Shown here piece after piece: positions 15,923-23,535 of a stretch of 64,000 nt of DNA. This DNA comes from CAZZEX01 sp964653285 (GTDB taxonomy: Bacteria > Chloroflexota > Anaerolineae > B4-G1), in contig CAZZEX010000008.1 in the NCBI GenBank assembly GCA_964653285.1, forward strand, positions 1 to 64,000. The letters run 5' to 3'. Under the pieces are notes generated by a model. That model was not told where the DNA came from. It saw nothing but the letters and a program-made list of their open reading frames with translations, and did not search any database. The position numbers were made by a program, and so were the translations under genes. Positions within the stretch are counted from its first letter, which is position 1. Each line of letters starts with the position of its first letter.

Positions 15923-15991
15923 TCAGGTGCGGTAGTTGGTGATCAGAGTGCGGTCTTCCTGGTAGCCCCGGCACGTCAGGCAGATCGTGGC
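15923..15991 (-). pseudogene. Vestige of a second Fe-S glycosylase C-terminus
   Basis: Between stop codons the minus strand reads ATICLTCRGYQEDRTLITN then YRT and stop. The C-terminus of the intact glycosylase-like gene at 16646 reads ICQGHLSDRDLITNYSTS. Ten of sixteen aligned positions are identical (C, G, D, R, L, I, T, N, Y, T). It looks like the stub of a paralogue or of an older copy. Confidence 0.45.
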
Positions 15992-16015
15992 CTAGCCAAT
16001 CAGCAACCTCACGGG

Positions 16016-16537
16016 TCACAGTTCACCGTCGGTCTCGTGCTTGCCAGAAAAGCCGGACGTACCGGCTCGACTCCACCAGGCCGCCACTTGAATTCGACCA
16101 GCTGATTCCGTCAACAGAATCCTCAAATCTGTCTGTTCCCGGCCCATCCACCAAGCGTCGCGTAGAGTGAGTTGAACATCGCCACGGATGAAGGCGTTGC
16201 CCTCTTTCCGCAAAGGCGCAGTCCGTGGCGGGTATCCACCTTCAGTCCATCGCAAAGCCCCCCGATCGTTCTGATAAACTTGTTGGATCTCGGTGACATC
16301 AACGACGTAACGCGGTTTCCCTCTTCTCATAAACAAACGGAACACGCGAGGCCGTTTAACGGGATCGTCCGTTTCCAAAACGGCCTTGGTTAGCCTCTGC
16401 CATACGTCTACATTGATCACAACTGGAACCGGGGGACCGATAATGCCGCGCCATGCACTCCACTCGTTTCGCGTCACTTCGTCAAATGGTTTGAATTCCG
16501 TTCCATCAACTGGCTGAACATGTTGATTCATACTCAT
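16016..16537 (-). CDS. Hypothetical protein, 173 aa, in the methyltransferase/glycosylase island
   Basis: Not recognised. The protein is soluble and rather Trp/Arg-rich (NEWSAWRGIIG, RDAWWMGREQ, VAAWWSRAG), with no signal or membrane segment. It starts ATG-AGT-ATG with GGAAAG 5 bases upstream and lies 108 bases after the glycosylase-like gene on the same strand, so it may be the last gene of that operon. Base use is less GC-biased than the flanking ahcY/rfb genes, like the rest of the island. Confidence 0.6.
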   Translation of the reverse strand: MSMNQHVQPVDGTEFKPFDEVTRNEWSAWRGIIGPPVPVVINVDVWQRLTKAVLETDDPVKRPRVFRLFMRRGKPRYVVDVTEIQQVYQNDRGALRWTEGGYPPRTAPLRKEGNAFIRGDVQLTLRDAWWMGREQTDLRILLTESAGRIQVAAWWSRAGTSGFSGKHETDGEL

Positions 16538-16645
16538 TCTGTCTTTCCATACTTGTCTAATGATAGTCGGCTCAGTAGGGAGTAGCCAGATTGCTGCAAG
16601 TAGACCTGATCATGCTCTCCACAGGCTTGTTGTTTGCAGGTACGT

Positions 16646-17809
16646 TCAAGAAGTGCTATAGTTAGTGATGAGATCTCGATCGCTTAGATGTCCCTGACAA
16701 ATGTCTCTCAACGGGCATTCCTGACAATGCGGTTCGCTGTGGTTGAAGCAATAAGTAGTACCAATGTGCATCAACCCATCATCCAATTCCCCCGGGGCGC
16801 CACTTCCATCCAGCAGAAGTAGAGCCAGGGGAATACGCTGGATTTCTATCTTGCGGGGTCTTTGGACAACACAAAGATGGTCTGACACAAGGTTGCGATA
16901 GGCTTGCCAGAGGACAGGAAGATCTCTCGCGCGCTGGCTTTTTTTCTCCCGGATGTTGGTAACTCGTATGTAATCTGTACCTGCCTGGCCTTCTCCTGGC
17001 TGGATAACTTTCCAGTCAATGTACTCTTCCAGGGTAGCCCACTCCAAGAAGAAACCAGTGCGCCAGAGAACCCGCCCAGCGTTGCTGTCGAAAGGGGCTT
17101 CAAAGCTGAAGGGTCCCCAACCAGGAGTTTGAGGTTTTTGCAAAATTGGGAAAGTGTGAACCAGCCATTTAGCGTAAAGGTGGGCTGCTTTGTCCCCAAT
17201 GGCTTTGCCCAATCCATAGCGTGGATGGTCTTTTAAACGCTTAGACATTACTTCTGCCGAGGAGTACCCCCGTAAATAACCCAGAAGCACCGAAGGCCGC
17301 TGCTCTTCCGTGGACTCGCGGTCTAGCACGAGCGGTACGGCTAGAGGGACTCCCCAGCGGAAAACAGCGTAGCTCAATGTCTGGCGAGCATTGTCCATAA
17401 AGAGGTTGTAGCGGCTAGCCTTGTTTTGGGTGTCCTGTGCCCACTGTTCTGCACGTAACTCTTTGACCGCTGCGTGAACAGAATCTATTTGATCAATGGC
17501 AATCCCTAGCTCTCCGAAGAACTCCTCTGGCTCATGGAGAAAGCGGACTTCTTGATAGTATAAGGCATTGGTCACACGGGCTAGCAGAAGTCCTACCCCT
17601 TCTGTGTCTGGTCCCTGGTCTATAACAGCATTGACAAGTAGGTAGCGTGCAAGAAGTTCTCGACGAGTCCGAGAACCATCTCGACGGTCCCAGGTGCCCG
17701 GCTTTTCCAACCAATCTCGGAAAATCTCCACTTCCCCTAGCATGGGGCGGAAGGAGATCTGACAGCCTATTTGTGCTACGGTGCGTAGGATCTCAAGAGA
17801 GTGCTCCAT
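16646..17809 (-). CDS. Endonuclease III-like HhH-GPD glycosylase with Fe-S loop
   Basis: A 387-residue protein with the architecture of endonuclease III/MutY-type DNA glycosylases. A helix-hairpin-helix-like segment GKAIGDKAAHL has K207 where endonuclease III has its catalytic Lys120. APFDSNAGRVLWRTGF has D241 where Asp138 sits in VDTHVxRVxxRLG. Near the C-terminus four cysteines, C354-x7-C362-x2-C365-x5-C371, match the [4Fe-4S] loop (C-x6-C-x2-C-x5-C) apart from one extra residue. The N-terminal ~180 residues are unfamiliar. The likely activity is base excision with possible strand cleavage; the target is unknown. ATG 17807-17809 has AAGGAA upstream; an alternative GTG at 17831-17833 overlaps the methyltransferase stop (GTGA). 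Confidence 0.6.
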   Translation of the reverse strand: MEHSLEILRTVAQIGCQISFRPMLGEVEIFRDWLEKPGTWDRRDGSRTRRELLARYLLVNAVIDQGPDTEGVGLLLARVTNALYYQEVRFLHEPEEFFGELGIAIDQIDSVHAAVKELRAEQWAQDTQNKASRYNLFMDNARQTLSYAVFRWGVPLAVPLVLDRESTEEQRPSVLLGYLRGYSSAEVMSKRLKDHPRYGLGKAIGDKAAHLYAKWLVHTFPILQKPQTPGWGPFSFEAPFDSNAGRVLWRTGFFLEWATLEEYIDWKVIQPGEGQAGTDYIRVTNIREKKSQRARDLPVLWQAYRNLVSDHLCVVQRPRKIEIQRIPLALLLLDGSGAPGELDDGLMHIGTTYCFNHSEPHCQECPLRDICQGHLSDRDLITNYSTS

Positions 17810-17829
17810 TTCCTTCTTTCCTTTCCGCC

Positions 17830-19755
17830 TCACAAGGAACTACAGCCAATAGTATCCGGTAGAAGTGTGTATCTCACACCTCCGTTTTCCTTGCTTTTAT
17901 CCCGGCTGATGATAGCGAACGAAAAGGGTTCCCCGGCAATCATTGCCTTGAAGCCATCAGGTGTCGCTGGTAAGCGGAGCGGTTTTCCTAGGTCAAAGCA
18001 TTCCACTTCCTGTGTGGGAAAGTCTGGCCAGTCGAAAGTCCAATTCGATACCTCTGCGATCCATCCAAACAATTCCTTGAATCGCTTCCATCTTCTCTTG
18101 TTGGTAGGATTGCTGATTCTACACTGAGACGTGCGCCCAAATCCGATCTCTATCATCTTATCGCCAAGATGGGCTCCCCATTCTAACAGACGTCTGGGTG
18201 GGGTGTGGCACAGAATAGAGCAGAGTGGATAAATGGGTGATTCGCGGTTCACCTGCTTGTTTCCAAGCCAATCTAACCAGTCAATGGCATTGCTTTGGTA
18301 AACCGCAGCATTTTTTAGGGAGGAATCAGAGTGGAGCAGAAGCGGCAGAAAATCTCTAGGTATGCGATATCCCTCCAGGTCTCCCCAAGCATTGTAGCAA
18401 CACAGCAAGAAGTGTATCGTGGCGAAGGGGTACTTCCTGTCGAAATGCTCCTCGCAGTTGAAACCTCGTATCAAGTTGGGGTTCACAGACTGGGCATCTG
18501 GGTCGGTATGCCCGGGAATTGGTATAGCGCGACTGAACTGTAACATATGGTGACCTATACTGCGAATGTTGCGCCGATGGATGTCGTGATCTATGAAAAT
18601 GCAGCTACCGCTGAGAAAGTCTCTGTGGCTTGAAAGTACCCAAACTTTCTCTGTGTCATAGAAGCCCACAATTTTCCAGTCTAACAACCATGTTAGCAAT
18701 GCACCTGATAGGATACCATCTAGGTCGGAACTGATTATCATTTTGTGCCCGTGCTCTCTTAGCCAGGGCGCTTTCTTGGTTAGTGCTTCGTAGTCCATCT
18801 GCATCCCTTCTTGCCGCTTTGCAGTGTATTCTGCGCCGGGTTTACGATCTCCGAGTCCGACGAATGTCAATTGTCGGGCCTTTGCTTGCTGTTGGTGGAG
18901 ATGCTCCAAGAATTGCCTGTCCTGCACAGGCAGTTTGTCGAAGCGTGTTATCAATTGGTCACGCAGATGTAATGCCTCCTGCAACCGCTGGTGGGCCACC
19001 GCCAGGTACTTCTCCTGAATCTCGTAGCCCACGTACCGGCGTCCAAGCGCCTCGGCAACCTTCGCAGTTGTCCCAATTCCGAGGAAAGGATCGAGTACCA
19101 GGTCGCCGGCATAAGAATACAGCAGAATCAACCGGTATGGGATCTCCTCTGGAAATGGACAGGGATGCGGCAGGTAGTTCGGCGGGACAGGGGCAATGTG
19201 CCACACGTTGTTTGCAATCTCGCGGGTGAAGATAGCGTCAATGTTGATCTGGTTGGCTTCTTTCTCAACCTGGCTTCGGCTTTTATAGATTCTTGGCCCG
19301 GGCTTGCGAAAGACTAGGATAGACTCGGACATGATGTTGGGGTGATAATAGCCTGGATACGGGTGTTGGATGGTGACGCCGGCCCGCCTCACGCCTCCTG
19401 TGACTTTATGCCACACAATCTCTTGGTGATACTCGTAGCCGATTTTCTCCATCAGCACGACCAGGTGTTGCGGCACGGGATACTGACGTCCGTTGAGGAG
19501 CACTGTCCCAATAACAACAGCGCAGAAGCCGCCGGGTTTTTGCGTCCGAAAGATCTCTGTGAAGCAGACCTTGAGCCAATCGAGGTATTCTTCATAAGGC
19601 TCTCCTCTGCGCGTCCTGTACCACGCTTCGGAATCTGCAACGTGCTGTTCGTAGTCAATGGCGTTCCAGTACGGCGGACTGGTCACTACCAGGTCTACCG
19701 ACTCGTCAGCGACCTCATCCATCTTTTCGCACGACTTAGCGAAGAGTTTGTTCAT
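17830..19755 (-). CDS. DNA methyltransferase fused to a DHH-like C-terminal domain
   Basis: A 641-residue two-part protein. Residues 1-300 are a beta-class amino-methyltransferase: catalytic TSPPYW at 25-30, SAM motif LDPFLGIGTT at 221-230, and GRRYVGYEI following. From about 320 a second domain begins: SSDLDGILSGALL (342-354) resembles DHH motif I (DxDGxxSA), and IDHDIH (388-393) with GHH (401-403) recalls the metal-binding DHH motif. This suggests a phosphoesterase or nuclease activity on the methylase polypeptide, by motif inference only. The ATG overlaps the upstream Zn-ribbon gene stop (ATGA) and the stop overlaps a GTG of the downstream gene (GTGA), so the three are translationally linked. 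I know of no named family with this fusion. Confidence 0.7.
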   Translation of the reverse strand: MNKLFAKSCEKMDEVADESVDLVVTSPPYWNAIDYEQHVADSEAWYRTRRGEPYEEYLDWLKVCFTEIFRTQKPGGFCAVVIGTVLLNGRQYPVPQHLVVLMEKIGYEYHQEIVWHKVTGGVRRAGVTIQHPYPGYYHPNIMSESILVFRKPGPRIYKSRSQVEKEANQINIDAIFTREIANNVWHIAPVPPNYLPHPCPFPEEIPYRLILLYSYAGDLVLDPFLGIGTTAKVAEALGRRYVGYEIQEKYLAVAHQRLQEALHLRDQLITRFDKLPVQDRQFLEHLHQQQAKARQLTFVGLGDRKPGAEYTAKRQEGMQMDYEALTKKAPWLREHGHKMIISSDLDGILSGALLTWLLDWKIVGFYDTEKVWVLSSHRDFLSGSCIFIDHDIHRRNIRSIGHHMLQFSRAIPIPGHTDPDAQSVNPNLIRGFNCEEHFDRKYPFATIHFLLCCYNAWGDLEGYRIPRDFLPLLLHSDSSLKNAAVYQSNAIDWLDWLGNKQVNRESPIYPLCSILCHTPPRRLLEWGAHLGDKMIEIGFGRTSQCRISNPTNKRRWKRFKELFGWIAEVSNWTFDWPDFPTQEVECFDLGKPLRLPATPDGFKAMIAGEPFSFAIISRDKSKENGGVRYTLLPDTIGCSSL

Positions 19756-20381
19756 TCGGGCTCCCCGAGATTCTTACCACAGTTGGCACAAATGCAGGCT
19801 GAGCCAGTACAAGGGTAACACGGCTGAGCGGCACCAAAGATACTCTCTTCCAAGCGAGCAAAAGGATTAATCGGCGGGATGTAAGTGTGGCAAACGGAGC
19901 AATAGCCTTCCTCGGCAGTCATCAGCACCCGGTCCAAGACATATCCCAAAGGACGGGGAACGCTAGGAAGCAGAGCCATCCCGCCATGGCTGAAAGGACG
20001 TTGAGGAATCTCGGCAGGATCAAAAGTATACAGCGGCCATATGTCCCACGCCTGGGCCGGTGGACAGTAGGCTATCGCCAGGCCCACCACCGGTTTATCG
20101 CCAGAGAACGGTCTATCGCCAGGAAATTTAGGGGGCATAGGTTCGTCGAACTGGTAGACGGCCCATACGACGGGTACAGGAGTGCCAACAGGGCTGGCAG
20201 TTTCCAACGCCCCGTAGTCAAGCATGCGTCCAGTTCTACGGAGACGAATGTTGAAAGGCCGCGTCCTAACGAGACGGCACGCCTCTTCAGCCCACTCGCG
20301 CACCTGGACAGAATCCCAAGAGACTTGTTCGCGGACTGACGGAACAGATCTGACAGCGGAGAGTTGATGAGTACGTATCAT
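19752..20381 (-). CDS. Unrecognised protein with C-terminal zinc-ribbon cysteines
   Basis: A 209-residue soluble protein. The N-terminal two thirds have no motif I recognise. The C-terminus has CSVC, then CYPC and CICANC, enough for one or two zinc ribbons (CxxC pairs about 35 residues apart), suggesting nucleic-acid or protein contact. GGAGG lies 8 bases before the ATG at 20379-20381. It is the first gene of the coupled set with the methyltransferase-DHH fusion, so a role in target recognition is possible (inference). Confidence 0.6.
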   Translation of the reverse strand: MIRTHQLSAVRSVPSVREQVSWDSVQVREWAEEACRLVRTRPFNIRLRRTGRMLDYGALETASPVGTPVPVVWAVYQFDEPMPPKFPGDRPFSGDKPVVGLAIAYCPPAQAWDIWPLYTFDPAEIPQRPFSHGGMALLPSVPRPLGYVLDRVLMTAEEGYCSVCHTYIPPINPFARLEESIFGAAQPCYPCTGSACICANCGKNLGEPE

Positions 20382-20424
20382 GTGACTTTCCTCCAATGAC
20401 TTTATTCTCCTGCGGCGACACTAC

Positions 20425-20460
20425 CTCCAGCATCCAGCAACCAGCATCTAGCATCCAGTT
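20425..20460. repeat. Word repeat (CAGCATCCAGCAACCAGC type) at the end of the pfkB-type gene
   Basis: It supplies the last few codons of the kinase gene. It is the reverse complement of the word type at 15093-15130. Confidence 0.6.
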
Positions 20461-21419
20461 TCCAATAGCGCACCCAACGCCCCCTCGTCCTCAAAGTGCT
20501 CCCGGTAGCGGGCGACGAATTCGGCCAGGGTGTAGTGGTGGCTCTGGGGGCCGGGCTGTTCCAGCGTGTAGGTAGCGGCCAGCGCTCCAATTCCCCCCGC
20601 CAGGCCCCAGGGAAGGCCCAGGGCCAGCCCCTTGATCAATCCCGCCCGGAAAGCATCCCCCACACCGGTAGGGTCGTCGGTTCGCCGGGGAGGCACCGGG
20701 GAGATGGCGTGGAGGGTGTCCCTTGCCCAGATATGCGCTCCCTCCGCGCCTAATGTGACGACGCAGGCGCGGGCCGGGGCGAACCGGACAGCCTCGGCGC
20801 TCAACCCCGTCTTCTCCCGCAACATCTCAAACTCGTACTCGTTGACCACGAGCAGGTCGCATCCCTCCAGACCAGCCCGCAAATCTTCGCCGGATAGGCG
20901 GATGATCTGCTGGCTAGGGTCATACAGGTAGGGGATGCCCAGTTCCCGGCACTCGACGGCGTACTTCACCATCGCCTGGGGGTCGTTGGGGGAGATAGTC
21001 GCCAGGTCAATCTGCTCAACTTCCAAATCGTGGAAGGAGAGGTCGCGGGCGCGGGCCATCGCACCGGTATAGAAACTGGCGATCTGGTTGCCATCCTGGT
21101 CGGTGTTGACGAAGAAGGAGGCGGTGAACAAATCGGATTCATCGCGAGTAAGAGAGGTATCCACCCCGTGCTGCTCCAGCCAGGCGCGGTACTCGCCAAA
21201 ATCCTGCCCCACGGTGCCCATCAGCCGGGGCTGCTCCCCCAGCAGCGCCAGGTTGTAGGCGATATTGGCCGCACATCCTCCTCGCTGCCGCCGCATCTCA
21301 TCTACCAGGAAACTCAGAGAGATGTGGTGTAACTGCTCGGGCAGGATGTGCTCGGCGAAACGACCTGGAAAGGTCATCAGATAGTCGTAGGCAATGGATC
21401 CTGTAACAATAATGTTCAT
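20448..21419 (-). CDS. PfkB-family kinase (adenosine/nucleoside kinase-like)
   Basis: A 323-residue ribokinase-fold kinase. GGCAANIAYNLALLG is the N-terminal PfkB signature region and DDPTGVGDAFRAGLIKG the C-terminal signature with the catalytic Asp (DTxGAGD class; Asp-Pro-Thr here). NPNDP-like SPNDPQAM and YDPSQQ resemble archaeal-type nucleoside or adenosine kinases. On the same strand as ahcY, adenosine is a sensible substrate, but a sugar from the neighbouring dideoxyhexose pathway is also possible. The ATG overlaps the stop of the GT2 gene (ATGA). The last residues are repeat-coded. Confidence 0.8.
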   Translation of the reverse strand: MNIIVTGSIAYDYLMTFPGRFAEHILPEQLHHISLSFLVDEMRRQRGGCAANIAYNLALLGEQPRLMGTVGQDFGEYRAWLEQHGVDTSLTRDESDLFTASFFVNTDQDGNQIASFYTGAMARARDLSFHDLEVEQIDLATISPNDPQAMVKYAVECRELGIPYLYDPSQQIIRLSGEDLRAGLEGCDLLVVNEYEFEMLREKTGLSAEAVRFAPARACVVTLGAEGAHIWARDTLHAISPVPPRRTDDPTGVGDAFRAGLIKGLALGLPWGLAGGIGALAATYTLEQPGPQSHHYTLAEFVARYREHFEDEGALGALLETGC

Positions 21420-22135
21420 AATGCCCTCCGGACGACACGACTCATCGGCAGAAGCCGGTCACGAACGATGACTTTTAACGCCCACAGCCCGTCCCACGGG
21501 CGGATCTTCTTCCCCTCGGCGATGGTGCGCGGGCAGTAGGAGATAGGTACCTCGACGATCTCATGTCCGACCCGCAGAATTTTGCCGGTCAACTCGAAGT
21601 CCAGGTCGAACCCCGCCCCGGTCAGGTTAAGGGACTTCAGGACGTCCACCCGCACCATTTTGGCTGCCGTCGCCACGTCGGTGAGACGTGCGCCGTAGAG
21701 GAGGTTGGTCAACCCGGTGAGGAGGCGCACCCCCAGGTAGTTGGCCACGTACTTGTAGACCGCCCGCCCGCCCAGGGTGCGGGAGCCGTAGATGGCGGCG
21801 GGATGCTCGTTGGCGACCCGCTCGAGGAAGAGAGGATACTCGGCTGGGTCGTACTCCAGGTCGGCGTCCTGGATGATGGCGTAGTCGCCGGTACAATGGG
21901 CGATACCGGTGCGCACTGAGGTGCCTTTCCCCAGATTGCGCGGCTGGAAGATAACCTGCACGTCCGGCAGATTCAGCCTTTGTAGTAGTTCCCGCGTTCC
22001 GTCGGTGGAGAAGTTGTCCACGATGATGCTCTCTCTCTCCCACTCCGGCCCCAGGTCTACTGACCGAACGCGCTCCAGGACGGTCAGGACGGTGTCTCGT
22101 TCGTTGTAACAGCAGATGATGATGGATAGTTTCAT
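21416..22135 (-). CDS. Family 2 glycosyltransferase (polyprenyl-phosphate sugar transferase-like)
   Basis: A 239-residue GT-A fold transferase, similar to dolichol-phosphate mannosyltransferase. It opens LSIIICCYNERDTVLTVLERV. The DxD-like donor motif is in AIIQDADLEYDPAEYP. GLTNLLYGARLTDVATAAKMV is the conserved acceptor region. No C-terminal membrane helices are visible, so it is peripheral. It probably charges a lipid carrier with a sugar for surface glycan assembly together with the adjacent rfb genes. It lies 26 bases after rfbH, across a word repeat. Confidence 0.8.
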   Translation of the reverse strand: MKLSIIICCYNERDTVLTVLERVRSVDLGPEWERESIIVDNFSTDGTRELLQRLNLPDVQVIFQPRNLGKGTSVRTGIAHCTGDYAIIQDADLEYDPAEYPLFLERVANEHPAAIYGSRTLGGRAVYKYVANYLGVRLLTGLTNLLYGARLTDVATAAKMVRVDVLKSLNLTGAGFDLDFELTGKILRVGHEIVEVPISYCPRTIAEGKKIRPWDGLWALKVIVRDRLLPMSRVVRRAL

Positions 22136-22137
22136 GT

Positions 22138-22172
22138 GAATTGCGAATGGCGAATGGCGAATTACGAATGGA
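22138..22172. repeat. Word repeat (GCGAATGGCGAA type) between GT2 and rfbH
   Basis: Words GCGAATGGCGAATGGCG and GAATTACGAATGG overlap the 3' end of rfbH and the gap before the GT2 gene. Same type as 7662-7705. Confidence 0.65.
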
Positions 22173-23481
22173 TTTGGAAAAAGTCGGCAAATGTTTCCAG
22201 TATGTAGGCGATGCGAGCGTCGTCCAGGCCGGGGTAGACGCCGACGAAGAAGGTGGAGCGCAGGACGAGGTCGGAGTTCGGCAGATCTCCCACGGTACGG
22301 TGCTCAATGTGGCGATAGCCGGGCTGCTGGACGATGTTACCGGCGAACAGGAGCCGCGTCTCGACGTTGCGTCCTTCCAGGAAGGTGGTCAGGTCGTGGC
22401 GGGTGAAGGGCGCACCGGGCCGCACGGTGATGGGGAAGGCGAACCAGGAAGGATCGGCCCGCCCACTCCAGGCCGGCAGGATCAGGAACTCCTCGTAGGA
22501 CCTCAGCCCCTCGTAGAGGCGGGCGAAATTGCGTTTGCGGGCAGCGATGAAATCCGGCAGTTTGTCCAACTGTGCCAGCCCGATGGCGGCCTGCACGTCG
22601 GTCATCTTGAGGTTGTAGCCAATCTCGACGTAGAGGTAGCGATGATCGTAGGGCTCGTCCAGGCCGGGGATCTGCCACTCGAAGCGGCGACCGCAGGCCC
22701 CTTCGGGGGGACTGTCGTGGCGGCACCAGCAGTCGCGGCCCCAGTCCCGCACACTGCTGGCGATGCGGGCCAGGTATGGGCCGTCGGTGAGCACCGCGCC
22801 GCCCTCGCCGGTGGTGACGTGGTGAGCGGGGTAGAAACTGAGCGTCGCCAGGTCCCCGAAGGAGCCAACCATCCGCCCGTCATAGGTGGTCCCCAACGCG
22901 TCGCAGGCATCCTCAATGACGTAGAGGTCGTGGATGCCGGCGAACTCCATCACCGGCTCCATCTCGACCGGGTTGCCCAGCGTGTGGGCGAAGAAGAGGG
23001 CACGGGTGCGGTCGGATAGGGCTGGCTCCAGTTGCTCTGGGTCCAGATTGTATGTCCCCACCTGGCAGTCCACGAACACTGGCACCAGGCTGTTTTGGAC
23101 GATAGGGGCGACAGTGGTGGGGAAGCCCACTGCAGGGGTGATGACCTCGTCGCCGGCCTGCAACGGGCGCTCCAACCGGTGCGAGCAAAGCGTGGTGAGC
23201 GCCACCAGATTAGCCGAGGAGCCGGAGTTGACCGCCAGCCCGTGGTGCACGCCGATGTACTCCGCCAGCCGCTGCTCGAACGCTTCGGCGCACGGGCCGG
23301 CGGTGAGCCAGAAGTCGAGGCAGGCGTCCACGGCGGCTATCAGTTCCCGCTCGTCGTAGACCCGGCCGGCGTAGTTGACCCGCGTCTCGCCGGGGATGAA
23401 GGGGTGGGGAGCGTGAGCCGCGCGGTAATATTCGGCGACGAGCGTGTGGATTTGTTCCCGTAGTTGGTCGCGTTTGTCCAT
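22162..23481 (-). CDS. rfbH: CDP-6-deoxy-L-threo-D-glycero-4-hexulose-3-dehydrase (E1, RfbH/AscC)
   Basis: A 439-residue PMP-dependent dehydrase of the DegT/StrS fold, performing the C3 deoxygenation step toward CDP-3,6-dideoxyhexoses. The diagnostic SFYPAHHVTTGEGG (about 216-228) has His where aminotransferases have the Schiff-base Lys. RDWGRDCWC and the later GACGRRF supply the cysteines of the E1 [2Fe-2S] centre. E1 needs a reductase partner (E3), and none is visible in the window. No Shine-Dalgarno precedes the ATG at 23479-23481: a word repeat of GAGTAG/GATGAG type occupies that place. Confidence 0.92.
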   Translation of the reverse strand: MDKRDQLREQIHTLVAEYYRAAHAPHPFIPGETRVNYAGRVYDERELIAAVDACLDFWLTAGPCAEAFEQRLAEYIGVHHGLAVNSGSSANLVALTTLCSHRLERPLQAGDEVITPAVGFPTTVAPIVQNSLVPVFVDCQVGTYNLDPEQLEPALSDRTRALFFAHTLGNPVEMEPVMEFAGIHDLYVIEDACDALGTTYDGRMVGSFGDLATLSFYPAHHVTTGEGGAVLTDGPYLARIASSVRDWGRDCWCRHDSPPEGACGRRFEWQIPGLDEPYDHRYLYVEIGYNLKMTDVQAAIGLAQLDKLPDFIAARKRNFARLYEGLRSYEEFLILPAWSGRADPSWFAFPITVRPGAPFTRHDLTTFLEGRNVETRLLFAGNIVQQPGYRHIEHRTVGDLPNSDLVLRSTFFVGVYPGLDDARIAYILETFADFFQIHS

Positions 23482-23482
23482 T

Positions 23483-23525
23483 GGTATGTGAGTAGGTGAG
23501 TAAATGAGTAGATGAGTAGGGAGTA
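23483..23525. repeat. Word repeat (GAGTAGGTGAGTAAATGAG type) between rfbH and the epimerase gene
   Basis: Five or six variants of a 7-8 base word, ending directly at the rfbH start codon. Confidence 0.6.
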
Positions 23526-23535
23526 AGCGTGATGC

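Noticed and set aside
15897..16019. GTG-started extension of the acetyltransferase overlapping the 173-residue gene (GTGA)
   Set aside because: The added 41 residues are not GNAT-like, and another frame of the same bases carries the glycosylase stub.
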